A stretch of 64,000 bases of DNA, taken from Rhodobacteraceae bacterium IMCC1909. Its GTDB lineage: Bacteria; Pseudomonadota; Alphaproteobacteria; Rhodobacterales; Rhodobacteraceae. A program made the translations under genes and the position numbers. Positions 8,827-16,837 of the stretch are shown here, one piece after another. Below the pieces are notes generated by a model. It saw nothing but the letters and a program-made list of their open reading frames with translations. It was not told where the DNA came from and made no database searches. Location: assembly GCA_030704425.1 (NCBI GenBank), contig JAPDHM010000002.1, positions 1,054,001 through 1,118,000 of the forward strand. Reading direction: 5' to 3'. The first letter of the stretch is position 1. Each line of letters opens with the position of its first letter.

Positions 8827-9680
8827 AATTTGCATCCATTCGCGCGGCGGGTGAGGCACTGTATGGCGCTGTGACGGAGGCTGGTTTCATTGCTTTAACG
8901 CCGAACTTCCCACAATGGGCGACTTTGACAGAGGTGATCCGCGCGCAGGCCCTGCCGCAGCTGGCGCAAGCGGCTGAGGGGGCCTCTGTTACCCATGATT
9001 CTAGCAGATTCACCTATGACATGCCCGTGGCAGGCGGTGAGAAGATCATTTGTGTCGGGGTCAATTTCCCAGACCGCAATGCGGAATATAAAGACGGCAG
9101 CCAGGCGCCTGCGAATATGTCACTCTTCCCACGGTTTGCCCGTGGTTTCGTCGGACATGAACAGGCCTTGGTCCGTCCACCAGAGTCGCATCAACTCGAT
9201 TATGAGGGCGAAATTGCCATTGTCATTGGCAAGGCAGGACGGCGCATTTCTCAAGCAGATGCTTATGATCACATTGCCGCCCTGACCCTTTGCAACGAGG
9301 GGACGATCCGAGATTGGGTGCGCCATGCGAAATTCAATGTCACGCAGGGTAAGAATTGGGACAGGTCTGGGGCTATGGGCCCGTGGTTGGTGCCTTTTGA
9401 GGATGCCGCGCAGTTGGACGATGTCCGCATCACCACCCTTGTCAACGGGGAGCTGCGCCAAGACGATCGTACCAGCCGCATGATTTTTCCCATTCGCCGT
9501 CAAATCGAATATATCTCAACATTTACCACTTTGATGCCCGGGGATATTATTGTCACTGGAACCCCGACCGGCGCCGGCGCGCGGTTTGATCCTCCAATTT
9601 TTCTGAAACCCGGTGATGTGGTTGAAGTTCACGCGGACGGTCTTGGCACCTTGCGCAATTCTGTTGAGGATGAGACATGA
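8823..9680 (+). CDS. hpaG: Fumarylacetoacetate hydrolase family protein, HpaG-like
   Basis: 285-residue member of the FAH family. In this operon position it most likely acts as the 2-hydroxyhepta-2,4-diene-1,7-dioate isomerase / decarboxylase step of homoprotocatechuate breakdown. The metal-binding core is visible: DYEGEIAIVIG (residues about 122-132), GPWLVP and TGTPTGAG. An N-terminal region of about 70 residues precedes the catalytic domain (KIICVGVNF). FAH-fold proteins are catalytically diverse, so the exact reaction is inferred from the flanking hpaF and hpaH, which overlap it by 4 bp on each side. Confidence 0.8.
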   Translation: MKFASIRAAGEALYGAVTEAGFIALTPNFPQWATLTEVIRAQALPQLAQAAEGASVTHDSSRFTYDMPVAGGEKIICVGVNFPDRNAEYKDGSQAPANMSLFPRFARGFVGHEQALVRPPESHQLDYEGEIAIVIGKAGRRISQADAYDHIAALTLCNEGTIRDWVRHAKFNVTQGKNWDRSGAMGPWLVPFEDAAQLDDVRITTLVNGELRQDDRTSRMIFPIRRQIEYISTFTTLMPGDIIVTGTPTGAGARFDPPIFLKPGDVVEVHADGLGTLRNSVEDET

Positions 9681-10474
9681 CCCCCGCAGAGATTTCCCAG
9701 GCGGCGCAGGCCTTATTTGCGGCAGAAAAAAGCCATAAACAAATTGGACTGTTGACCCGCGCCCATCCTGGGATGACGATGGATGATGCCTATGCGGTGC
9801 AAAAAGCCCTAGTTGCGCTCAAGATTGCTGATGGTCGTCGGGTGATTGGTTGGAAAATCGGTCTGACGTCCAAGGCGATGCAATATGCTTTGAATATTGA
9901 TATCCCCGACAGTGGGATTTTGTTTGACGATATGCATTTTGAAGATGGCGCGACTGTGCCAGCGGGGCGGTTTATGCAGCCGCGCATCGAGGCAGAAATC
10001 GCCTTTATGATGAAAGCGGATTTAGACGGTGCCGCGCCGCGCGATGAGGTGCTGGCCGCGACGGATTATGTCTGCCCCTCGCTAGAGGTTCTCGACACGC
10101 GGATTGAGCGCGTCGATGCGCAAACAGGGCAGACCCGTAAAGTCTTTGACACGATTTCCGACAATGCCGCCAATGCGGGTATCGTCTTGGGCCGCGCACG
10201 TCATGATCCAAGCGCGTTTGATCTGCGCTGGGCTGGTGCGATTTGTAGCCGCAATGGAGAGGTTGAAGAGACCGGTCTCGGCGCGGGTGTTTTGAACGAT
10301 CCGGTTATGGGAATCGTTTGGCTGTCCGAACGTCTTGAAGCCTATGGGCAAAAAATCCGCGCTGGCGATGTTGTTCTGTCTGGCTCGTTCATTCGTCCGA
10401 TTGAAGCGCGACCAAAGGATGAATTTGTTGCTGATTTTGGCGCCTTTGGCCAGGTATCCATTGGCTTTGCCTGA
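9677..10474 (+). CDS. hpaH: 2-oxo-hept-4-ene-1,7-dioate hydratase
   Basis: 265-residue hydratase of the FAH-related HpaH/MhpD family, which adds water to 2-oxohept-4-ene-1,7-dioate before aldol cleavage. Characteristic segments are GWKIGLTSKAMQ (residues about 56-67), the metal-site region RIEAEIAFMM and the C-terminal VLSGSFIRPIEA. It is the last gene of the hpaF block; a structured repeat begins 15 bp after its stop. The aldolase (HpaI), dioxygenase (HpaD) and semialdehyde dehydrogenase (HpaE) that complete the pathway are not in the window. Confidence 0.85.
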   Translation: MTPAEISQAAQALFAAEKSHKQIGLLTRAHPGMTMDDAYAVQKALVALKIADGRRVIGWKIGLTSKAMQYALNIDIPDSGILFDDMHFEDGATVPAGRFMQPRIEAEIAFMMKADLDGAAPRDEVLAATDYVCPSLEVLDTRIERVDAQTGQTRKVFDTISDNAANAGIVLGRARHDPSAFDLRWAGAICSRNGEVEETGLGAGVLNDPVMGIVWLSERLEAYGQKIRAGDVVLSGSFIRPIEARPKDEFVADFGAFGQVSIGFA

Positions 10475-10489
10475 ACAAGCCTCTTGTCA

Positions 10490-10612
10490 AAGACATCTGC
10501 ATAACCCAGCGCCAAGCCAAAACATTATACCCGGTGGCAACACCGGGCAGCGCCTGCCCCCCGGCAGGCGCTGCCCTCATTTCGTGTTGAAATGGCGGTA
10601 TGCAGAGGTCTT
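10490..10612 (+). repeat. Structured repeat, copy 2 (downstream of hpaH)
   Basis: About 123 bp, in the same orientation as the copy at 8201-8327 and roughly 85% identical by eye. The terminal inverted repeat (AAGACATCTGCATAACC against the complement of GGTATGCAGAGGTCTT) is well kept. Three internal hairpins are clear: CCCGGTGGCAACACCGGG, a perfect 12-bp stem GCAGCGCCTGCC/GGCAGGCGCTGC, and ATTTCGTGTTGAAAT. No convincing target duplication flanks this copy. Confidence 0.75.
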
Positions 10613-10638
10613 TGCAATAACGGTGATTGGAGGAGACC

Positions 10639-10666
10639 AAAAAACCCGGGCGCGGGGCCCGGGTTT
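10639..10666 (-). terminator. Rho-independent terminator of the response-regulator gene
   Basis: On the minus strand a 10-bp perfect stem (AAACCCGGGC with GCCCGGGTTT, 5-nt loop) runs into six T residues, about 58 bp after the regulator stop codon. Confidence 0.85.
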
Positions 10667-10723
10667 AGGTCGAGGGAGGAAAGACGCCTTGCGATAATGC
10701 CCCGGCGCCGGGGATTGGAAGGG

Positions 10724-11410
10724 CTACATCGATAAGCGATAGCCGCCATTTTCGGTAATTAATATGCTGGCCTTGCCGGGATCGGGTTCAATTTTCTGAC
10801 GAAGGCGATAAATATGGGTTTCCAGCGTATGGGTCGTGACGCCGGCATTATAGCCCCATACTTCATGCAAAAGAATGTCACGCGGCACCACATCTTCGGT
10901 GGCGCGGTATAGAAATTTTAATATATTAGTTTCTTTTTCGGTCAGGCGAATTTTCTTGTCATCAGCGGTGACCAATATCTTGATTGAGGGTTTGAACGTA
11001 TAGGGCCCAAGGGTGAAGATCGCATCTTCCGATTGCTCATGCTGGCGCAGCTGCGCGCGCATACGGGCTAAAAGCACAGGAAACTTGAAGGGCTTAGTGA
11101 TATAGTCATTGGCGCCGGCATCCAGACCCAAAATCGTGTCGGAATCCGTATCATGGCCGGTGAGCATCACGATGGGGCATTTAACGCCCTGTTTGCGGAT
11201 CAATCGGCACAGCTCACGCCCATCCGTGTCCGGCAGACCTACATCCAAGACCAAAAGATCGTAACTCTGCTGCTTGACCTTTTCCAAAGCCGCCGCGCCG
11301 CTGTTGCCCTCATAGACATCAAAATCTTCCGTCATAAGAAGTTGCTCGCTCAAAGCCTCTCTCAGATCTTCGTCGTCGTCGATCAAAAGAACTTTTTTAA
11401 GCTGTGCCAT
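10724..11410 (-). CDS. OmpR-family DNA-binding response regulator
   Basis: 228-residue two-component regulator. The N-terminal receiver domain has the acidic pocket (LLIDDDEDLREAL), phosphoacceptor Asp about residue 56 (VLDVGLPDTDG) and switch Lys (NDYITKPF). The C-terminal winged helix (about 125-228) contains RLTEKETNILKFL and the recognition segment THTLETHIYRLRQKI. I start at 11410 (MAQLKKVLL), preceded by GGAGAGG, not at the in-frame ATG 18 bp upstream. No histidine kinase is adjacent. It resembles the alphaproteobacterial CenR-type envelope regulators, but that identification is tentative. Confidence 0.85.
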   Translation of the reverse strand: MAQLKKVLLIDDDEDLREALSEQLLMTEDFDVYEGNSGAAALEKVKQQSYDLLVLDVGLPDTDGRELCRLIRKQGVKCPIVMLTGHDTDSDTILGLDAGANDYITKPFKFPVLLARMRAQLRQHEQSEDAIFTLGPYTFKPSIKILVTADDKKIRLTEKETNILKFLYRATEDVVPRDILLHEVWGYNAGVTTHTLETHIYRLRQKIEPDPGKASILITENGGYRLSM

Positions 11411-11553
11411 TCTACCTCTCCAATTCATAGGATAGCCTATACCTGCGCGTTTGAGCGCTTTATTGCAAGATTTGCGACAGTGATCTCACGACCTCGTGTC
11501 ATAAATGAAGGAATTGTTTCAATTCACCCGCGAAAGGAGCTATCGAAGGGTCT

Positions 11554-12609
11554 ATGAGTATATCACCTTCTCCTGTTGAGCTGCGCGCTCGTGCTTTGAC
11601 CGATCTTCGTATGGGTCTGCCGGTGGTCATTGATTTGCCGCAGCCTCTTGTGGTCTGCGCGGCAGAGACTCTGACGCAAGACCGGCTGGAGGCGCTGCGC
11701 GCTTTGGGTGAGGTGCAAGCGGTTTTGTCAAAGTGGCGGGCCGATACGCTTAAGATCAACGCATATGACGGGGATTTGGCGCGCATATCTGTGCCTCTGT
11801 CGGTTGATGCGCGCTGGTGCCAAGCGGTGGCCGATCCGATACTCGACCTTAGCTATCCGATGAAAGGTCCCTTCCAAGCCCTGCGCGGCGGATCTGCTGA
11901 TGGGCAACGCCTTGCGGTGGCGTTATTGAAAGCGGCGCATCTTCTGCCCATGGCGATCACGGTGCACAGCCCCCAGCCGCTCAGCAGTTTAACGCATTTG
12001 CCGGTGGATATCTTGTTGGAGCCTGGCTTTGCGCATGTGGTTTCTGCGCAGCTTCCACTGGAAGTTAGTAAAGCAGGACGTTTGCATGTGTTTCGCCCAG
12101 ATGGCGGTGGGGATGAACATTATGCGGTTGAGATTGGCGCGCCTGATCGGACGGCACCGGTCTTAACCCGTTTGCATTCGGCATGTTTCACTGGGGATAT
12201 TCTGGGATCCTTGAAATGTGACTGTGGGCCACAGCTCAAAGGTGCTTTGGCGCAGATGGGGCAGGAAGGTGCCGGGATCCTGCTCTATCTCAATCAAGAA
12301 GGCCGCGGGATTGGTCTGGCCAATAAAATGCGGGCCTATGCGTTGCAGAGCCAAGGTTTTGATACGGTTGAGGCCAATCATCGTCTGGGTTTCGAAGATG
12401 ACGAGCGGGATTTTCAGATCGGCGCAGAGTTGCTCAAAAGCCTCGGCTTTTTATCCATACGGTTGATGACCAATAACCCCAATAAAGTTGCCCGCTTGCA
12501 AGACCAAGGCCTTATGGTCACTGAACGCGTGCCATTGGTTGTGGGCGGTACAGCGCAGAACCGCGGCTATCTTCGAACCAAGGCGGAAAAATCTGGGCAT
12601 TTGCTATGA
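11554..12609 (+). CDS. ribA: GTP cyclohydrolase II with N-terminal extension
   Basis: First committed enzyme of riboflavin synthesis, turning GTP into 2,5-diamino-6-ribosylamino-pyrimidinone phosphate, formate and pyrophosphate. The catalytic domain fills the C-terminal ~200 residues: zinc cysteines in CFTGDILGSLKCDCG, the YLNQEGRGIGL loop and the TNNPNKV motif. At 351 residues it is far longer than the ~200-residue E. coli enzyme. The first ~150 residues resemble a degenerate DHBP-synthase-like or unknown domain without a catalytic signature I can recognise. Its stop overlaps the start of the L,D-transpeptidase-family gene by 4 bp. Confidence 0.88.
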   Translation: MSISPSPVELRARALTDLRMGLPVVIDLPQPLVVCAAETLTQDRLEALRALGEVQAVLSKWRADTLKINAYDGDLARISVPLSVDARWCQAVADPILDLSYPMKGPFQALRGGSADGQRLAVALLKAAHLLPMAITVHSPQPLSSLTHLPVDILLEPGFAHVVSAQLPLEVSKAGRLHVFRPDGGGDEHYAVEIGAPDRTAPVLTRLHSACFTGDILGSLKCDCGPQLKGALAQMGQEGAGILLYLNQEGRGIGLANKMRAYALQSQGFDTVEANHRLGFEDDERDFQIGAELLKSLGFLSIRLMTNNPNKVARLQDQGLMVTERVPLVVGGTAQNRGYLRTKAEKSGHLL

Positions 12610-13100
12610 GCGCCTTTGATATGGTCTATGCCTCTGGTCGTTTGCGCTATCTTGGTCGCACGCTTGCGGCGACCTGTGGGCGCGGCGGCGTGCGCGATGA
12701 TAAGAGAGAAGGCGATGGTGCGACTCCCCGTGGCATCTTGCGCATTGCCGCGCTTATGTATCGCCCCGACCGGATTGCGCCGCCCGCCCCTTGGGCGGTT
12801 CCAATCCACCCTGGAGATCTGTGGTGTGATGATCCGGCCGACCAATCGTATAATCAGCTTTGCCGCGCGCCTTTGCAGGCCAGTCACGAACAGATGCGTC
12901 GGGCAGATCCGCAATATGACATTGTGTTGATCACAGATTGGAATTGGCCCAATGCACATCCAGGGGCGGGCTCTGCGATTTTTATGCACCAATGGCGTCG
13001 AATGGGTGCGCCGACAGCGGGCTGTATTGCGCTGGCACGCCCAGATATTCATTGGCTGGCCACGCAGGCAGTGCCCGGCACCCGGCTTATTGTCCGCTAA
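12606..13100 (+). CDS. L,D-transpeptidase (YkuD) family protein
   Basis: 164 residues with the YkuD catalytic pattern near the C-terminus: His in AIFMHQWRR and the nucleophile region PTAGCIALA with its Cys. This family cross-links peptidoglycan or anchors outer-membrane proteins. No signal peptide is visible at the N-terminus (MSAFDMVYASGRLRYLG), unusual for a periplasmic enzyme; the short form without a signal is common in alphaproteobacterial YkuD-like proteins of unknown role. It overlaps ribA by 4 bp and ends 6 bp from the convergent yggS-like gene. Confidence 0.8.
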   Translation: MSAFDMVYASGRLRYLGRTLAATCGRGGVRDDKREGDGATPRGILRIAALMYRPDRIAPPAPWAVPIHPGDLWCDDPADQSYNQLCRAPLQASHEQMRRADPQYDIVLITDWNWPNAHPGAGSAIFMHQWRRMGAPTAGCIALARPDIHWLATQAVPGTRLIVR

Positions 13101-13106
13101 CACGGC

Positions 13107-13769
13107 TCAAGGATGGGAGGCCGGCACCCGCGCGCCAAAAATCGCTGAGCCAACCCGAACATAGGTGGCGCCAAGGGAGATTGCCTTGGCAAAATCATCG
13201 GACATGCCCATGGATAATCCCTCTAATCCATTGCGCCGCGCCAGTTTGGCCAAAAGCGCGAAATGTAGGCTGGCCTCTTCCTCGACAGGTGGGATGCACA
13301 TTAAGCCCATCACAGGCAGATCCAGAGCACGGCAGTCTTCGACGAATGTATCTACCGCATCGGGGGCAATGCCGGCCTTTTGTGGTTCCAAGCCGGTGTT
13401 GACTTGGATGAAAAGCGCCGGGCAATGGCCCAGCTCTTGGGCCAAGCGCGCCAGAGCGGTTGCCAATTTGGGGCGGTCTAACGTGTGGAGACAATCAAAC
13501 AGGCGCATGGCTGCCCGGGCTTTGTTCGATTGCAGCGGTCCGAGCAGATGCACCTTGGCATCGGGGAATGTTTTTTGGAACTCCGGCCATTTGCCTTCAG
13601 CTTCCTGCACGCGATTCTCACCAAAAACCCGATGACCCTGCTGCAGAACCGCCAAAACACGATCATTGGGCTGCACTTTGGACACGGCAATCAGCTCCAC
13701 CGAGCCTGAAGCGCGTCCGGCGTCCTGCTGCGCTTGTAAAATCTCTTCAGAAACATGGAACAGTGACAT
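13107..13769 (-). CDS. YggS-family PLP homeostasis protein
   Basis: 220-residue cytoplasmic protein of the YggS/PROSC family, a PLP-binding single barrel thought to buffer pyridoxal phosphate rather than catalyse a known reaction. The PLP lysine lies in ELIAVSKVQP (about residue 31). GENRVQEAEGKWP, HLLGPLQSNKA and the phosphate-binding GMSDDFAKAISLGATYVRVGSAIFG follow in the family order. A single-gene transcript is likely. The 236-bp region upstream is shared with the divergent porin gene and contains a palindrome TTAAACTGAGTTTAA at 13792-13806. Confidence 0.9.
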   Translation of the reverse strand: MSLFHVSEEILQAQQDAGRASGSVELIAVSKVQPNDRVLAVLQQGHRVFGENRVQEAEGKWPEFQKTFPDAKVHLLGPLQSNKARAAMRLFDCLHTLDRPKLATALARLAQELGHCPALFIQVNTGLEPQKAGIAPDAVDTFVEDCRALDLPVMGLMCIPPVEEEASLHFALLAKLARRNGLEGLSMGMSDDFAKAISLGATYVRVGSAIFGARVPASHP

Positions 13770-13949
13770 ATTTTTTACCCTTTTTTCGACATTAAACTGA
13801 GTTTAAACAGGAACAGGCAGGATGTCATTGGCTGAAAACCACCGATGCAGTGTGACATCTGTGCATCATGTTGGCGTTTCGGTGCGTTGTGACAGGGGGA
13901 TCACTTGACCCAAGGGCCGTTCTCACGTCACTAAAGCTCTAATGCCTAA

Positions 13950-13965
13950 CCAAGGTATCCCTTGG
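13950..13965 (+). promoter_or_regulatory. Inverted repeat upstream of the first porin
   Basis: CCAAGG and CCTTGG are separated by four bases, about 40 bp before the porin start. It could be a 5' leader hairpin or an operator. There is no further evidence for function. Confidence 0.35.
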
Positions 13966-14005
13966 CTTGGTATTTTTATTTTGGATAGCAACTCGAGGGA
14001 AAAAC

Positions 14006-14851
14006 ATGAAACGCATCCTCCTTACAACTACTTCTTTGGTTCTCGCCGCTGGCGTTGCCCAAGCTGACGTATCTTTCTCCGGCATGGGCGAAGTTAGCTA
14101 CGCTAAAGCTGGCGCTGCTGACGACCTGGCATTACGCACAGGCTATGACTTGAACATCGCACTGTCAGGCTCCTCTGACAACGGTATTACATACTCAATG
14201 GGCACAGACATTGGTGGTGGTAACACGATCGACCGTAATGACGATTTCGCAATCGACGACCAAAACATGGGCGAGACAACTCCAACAATGACAATCGGCT
14301 ACGGTGGTTTGACTATCACAGCAAAGCAAGACGGACTCGACGACTTGTATTCCGACAGCCAAAACGGTGACGTGGGCATCTCTGGCTCCATGGGTGGACT
14401 TAGCTTTGCGGTTGTGGCTGAAACATCAGACGACGCAACTTCAACTTCGTTTTCCCTGGGCGGCGCTGCTGGCGGCCTGACATGGGGTTTTGTATCCACT
14501 GATGATAATGGCTCTGGTGCAGCCGCTCAGAAAGTAACTCTTGGTTACACTGTAAGCGACTCATTGAGCGCATCTTTCAAGTATGACACCAAAGGCGACG
14601 CAGACGCGATCACCACAGTTGGTATCAAGAACGTAATGGGTGCGATCACTGTTGGTCTGTCCGCTGACGACAACGATGATTGGGACGCAAGCGTAGCTTA
14701 TACAGCCGGCGCTCTGACAGCATCAATCGCAACAGACGAAGACTCTGCTTGGGAAGTAGTTTCTGAGTACGACTTGGGTGGCGGTGCAACTGCATTCTTG
14801 ACTACAACAGAATCAGAGTTCACAGCACTCGGCATGTCCTTCGCATTCTAA
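14006..14851 (+). CDS. Outer-membrane porin
   Basis: 281 residues beginning with a clear Sec signal peptide (MKRILLTTTSLVLAAGVAQA, then DVSFSG). The rest alternates short polar/hydrophobic strands and Asp/Gly-rich loops, and ends in a terminal Phe (LGMSFAF), the outer-membrane insertion signature. It is a general diffusion porin of the Rhodobacteraceae type. I start at 14006, with GAGGGA just upstream, rather than at the in-frame ATG at 13967. A strong terminator follows, so it is monocistronic and probably highly expressed. A second porin lies at 21055-22137 on the other strand. Confidence 0.9.
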   Translation: MKRILLTTTSLVLAAGVAQADVSFSGMGEVSYAKAGAADDLALRTGYDLNIALSGSSDNGITYSMGTDIGGGNTIDRNDDFAIDDQNMGETTPTMTIGYGGLTITAKQDGLDDLYSDSQNGDVGISGSMGGLSFAVVAETSDDATSTSFSLGGAAGGLTWGFVSTDDNGSGAAAQKVTLGYTVSDSLSASFKYDTKGDADAITTVGIKNVMGAITVGLSADDNDDWDASVAYTAGALTASIATDEDSAWEVVSEYDLGGGATAFLTTTESEFTALGMSFAF

Positions 14852-14876
14852 GCGAAACCGACTTAGGTTAAAGATA

Positions 14877-14904
14877 GAGCGGCGCTTCGGCGTCGCTCTT
14901 TTTT
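14877..14904 (+). terminator. Porin terminator with UUCG tetraloop
   Basis: A GAGCGGCGC stem pairs with GCGTCGCTC around a TTCG loop and runs into TTTTTT, 26 bp after the porin stop: a classic strong intrinsic terminator. Confidence 0.92.
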
Positions 14905-15053
14905 GTTGCGCCTGTCGCATTGCAGCGCGTTTGATGTGACATTGGGCAGTTCTGCATTGCGCGGCAGAAGGGCTGGCGCTATCGACGGGGCAGCAGCGGT
15001 CACGGAACACAAAATGATAAGATCACCGGCACCTTCGCAAGGATCCACCTAAT

Positions 15054-16277
15054 ATGGATCACGCCCAAGCGCAGTCTCAAAATGTGTTTGACCTATTGGT
15101 TGTGGGCGCGGGCCCAGCCGGGCTGATGGCGGCAGAGCAAGCCGCGCGGGCTGGGATGCGTGTGGCAATAGCTGAGGCGATGCCCTCCCCTGCACGAAAA
15201 TTTCTCATGGCTGGAAAATCTGGTCTCAACCTAACCAAGGCAGAAGAGCCCAACACGTTTTTGCAGCATTTTGACGCTATCGCCCCCTTGAAGCCCATTC
15301 TAGCACAATTTGGGCCGGCTGAGGTCATCGGCTTTGCGCAAGGCCTTGGACAGGAGGTCTTCACAGGCAGCACAGGCCGGGTTTTTCCGACGCGCATGAA
15401 AGCGTCTCCCCTTCTGCGGGCGTGGCTGGTGCGGCTCGATGCGCTGGGTGTTGTATTGCTGCGCCGCCACCAATGGATCGGTCCATTGACCACGGATGCG
15501 CCGCATCTGCTGGCCACGCCAAAGGGCCAGGTCGCCGTAACGGCCGGGGTGTTAATCCTTGCGCTCGGTGGCGCGAGTTGGGCGCGTTTAGGGTCTGATG
15601 GCGCTTGGCAAACGCCAGTCGCGGCGGCGGGCGTGCCGATTGTCCCTATTCAAGCGTCAAATGTGGGACTGCAGCGCGCTTGGTCGGATCACATGCGCCC
15701 GTTTTTTGGCCAACCCGTCAAGAATATCGAACTTACCGTCGCAGATCAGCGAAGCCGTGGTGAATTTGTGATCACGCAATCCGGTGTGGAAGGCGGGGCA
15801 ATCTATGCGCTGGGGCGGATGCTGCGGCAAACCCCTTTGGCCCGGATTGATTTGGCGCCACAGCTTTCGATCCACGCCCTGACGAGTATGATTTCAAATC
15901 GCAAGCCCAAGGACAGTCTGAGCAATTTTTTGCGAAAATCCGTCAAACTGGATGCCACAAAACGAGCCCTGCTGTTTGAGCTGACCCGCCCTATGCCCCG
16001 CGATACCGATGGGCTTATTGCTGCAATCAAAGCTGCGCCGCTGCAGGTGTCGGGACCGCGCCCTATAGATGAGGCCATCTCAACAGCTGGTGGGCTGTCA
16101 TGGGACGCATTAACATCCGAGTTGATGCTTAGGGATTTGCCGGGTGTATTTTGCGCCGGTGAGATGCTGAATTGGGACGCTCCGACGGGCGGTTATTTGA
16201 TCACCGCCTGCCTCGCGACCGGCCGTTGGGCTGGCCGCGCGGCCGCTGATTATCTTTCCGCTAAAGCCCTTACATAG
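15054..16277 (+). CDS. BaiN/HI0933-type flavoprotein (TIGR03862-like)
   Basis: 407-residue NAD(P)/FAD-dependent oxidoreductase of the HI0933-like group. The FAD-binding Rossmann motif is at the N-terminus (LLVVGAGPAGLMAAEQAA) and is followed by FLMAGKSGLNLTKAEEP, the hallmark of this family. The C-terminal VFCAGEMLNWDAPTGGYLI closes the FAD site. Physiological substrate is unknown; distant relatives act on bile acids or other unsaturated ketones. It is alone on its strand, and its 3' end overlaps the convergent GST gene by 28 bp. Confidence 0.85.
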   Translation: MDHAQAQSQNVFDLLVVGAGPAGLMAAEQAARAGMRVAIAEAMPSPARKFLMAGKSGLNLTKAEEPNTFLQHFDAIAPLKPILAQFGPAEVIGFAQGLGQEVFTGSTGRVFPTRMKASPLLRAWLVRLDALGVVLLRRHQWIGPLTTDAPHLLATPKGQVAVTAGVLILALGGASWARLGSDGAWQTPVAAAGVPIVPIQASNVGLQRAWSDHMRPFFGQPVKNIELTVADQRSRGEFVITQSGVEGGAIYALGRMLRQTPLARIDLAPQLSIHALTSMISNRKPKDSLSNFLRKSVKLDATKRALLFELTRPMPRDTDGLIAAIKAAPLQVSGPRPIDEAISTAGGLSWDALTSELMLRDLPGVFCAGEMLNWDAPTGGYLITACLATGRWAGRAAADYLSAKALT

Positions 16278-16837
16278 GCCGGACGCGCTCGGCAGCGTTT
16301 GGCATAGTCCTTTAAAACAGGGGTGGCGTCTGGAAATTTCGCCGTATAGGCCCAATTGAGGCAATGCACTGCCAAAATGTCGGCGATTGTAAACTGCTCG
16401 CCCATGAGGAACGCGCCCTGAAGCCGGTCTTCGAGCCGCTTTAAACTGCGTTCAAACTCCCATTTCAACACGGGTTTCACTTCGGCGGCACGGTGCTCAG
16501 GCGGATTAACGAAAGAGTTTTTCGCGGCGACCCAGAGTAGGCTGTCGAATTCTTCGAGCAGGAAATGAATATGCCCATCCATGCGCAAACGTTCGACAGA
16601 TCCTGCTGGAAAGGTTAGGGCATTGTGACGGTCAGATAAAAAACTCATGATCGCAACGCTATCAGGTAGAACCTCTCCATCGACCACCAAGGCGGGCACT
16701 TTACCACTGGGGTTGTGCGCCTTGGCCTCTGCTGAGCCGGGGTCGCCTTTGACCTGATCATAGGGCAAGCCCAATTCCTCAAGCGTCCAAATCACTCGTA
16801 AAGTTCGATTTTTGGTCGATCCCAATACCGTATACAT
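16250..16837 (-). CDS. Glutathione S-transferase family protein
   Basis: 195 residues. The thioredoxin-like N-domain (MYTVLGSTKNRTLRVIWTLEELGLPYD) has a Ser/Thr-type active-site region, cis-Pro loop GKVPALV and the glutathione-binding DSVAI. An all-helical C-domain contains FLMGEQFTIADILAVH. It is a soluble detoxification or redox enzyme of unknown substrate. The start codon directly abuts the holA stop (TAA then ATG), so it is probably cotranscribed with holA. Confidence 0.88.
   Translation of the reverse strand: MYTVLGSTKNRTLRVIWTLEELGLPYDQVKGDPGSAEAKAHNPSGKVPALVVDGEVLPDSVAIMSFLSDRHNALTFPAGSVERLRMDGHIHFLLEEFDSLLWVAAKNSFVNPPEHRAAEVKPVLKWEFERSLKRLEDRLQGAFLMGEQFTIADILAVHCLNWAYTAKFPDATPVLKDYAKRCRARPAYVRALAER

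Noticed and set aside
10481-10620. Target-site duplication around repeat copy 2
   Set aside because: Bases outside the ends (TGTCA and TGCAA) do not match; only copy 1 has a candidate, and it is low-complexity.
13967-14005. Longer start for the first porin
   Set aside because: It would place 13 extra residues before a clear signal peptide; the ATG at 14006 has GAGGGA upstream.
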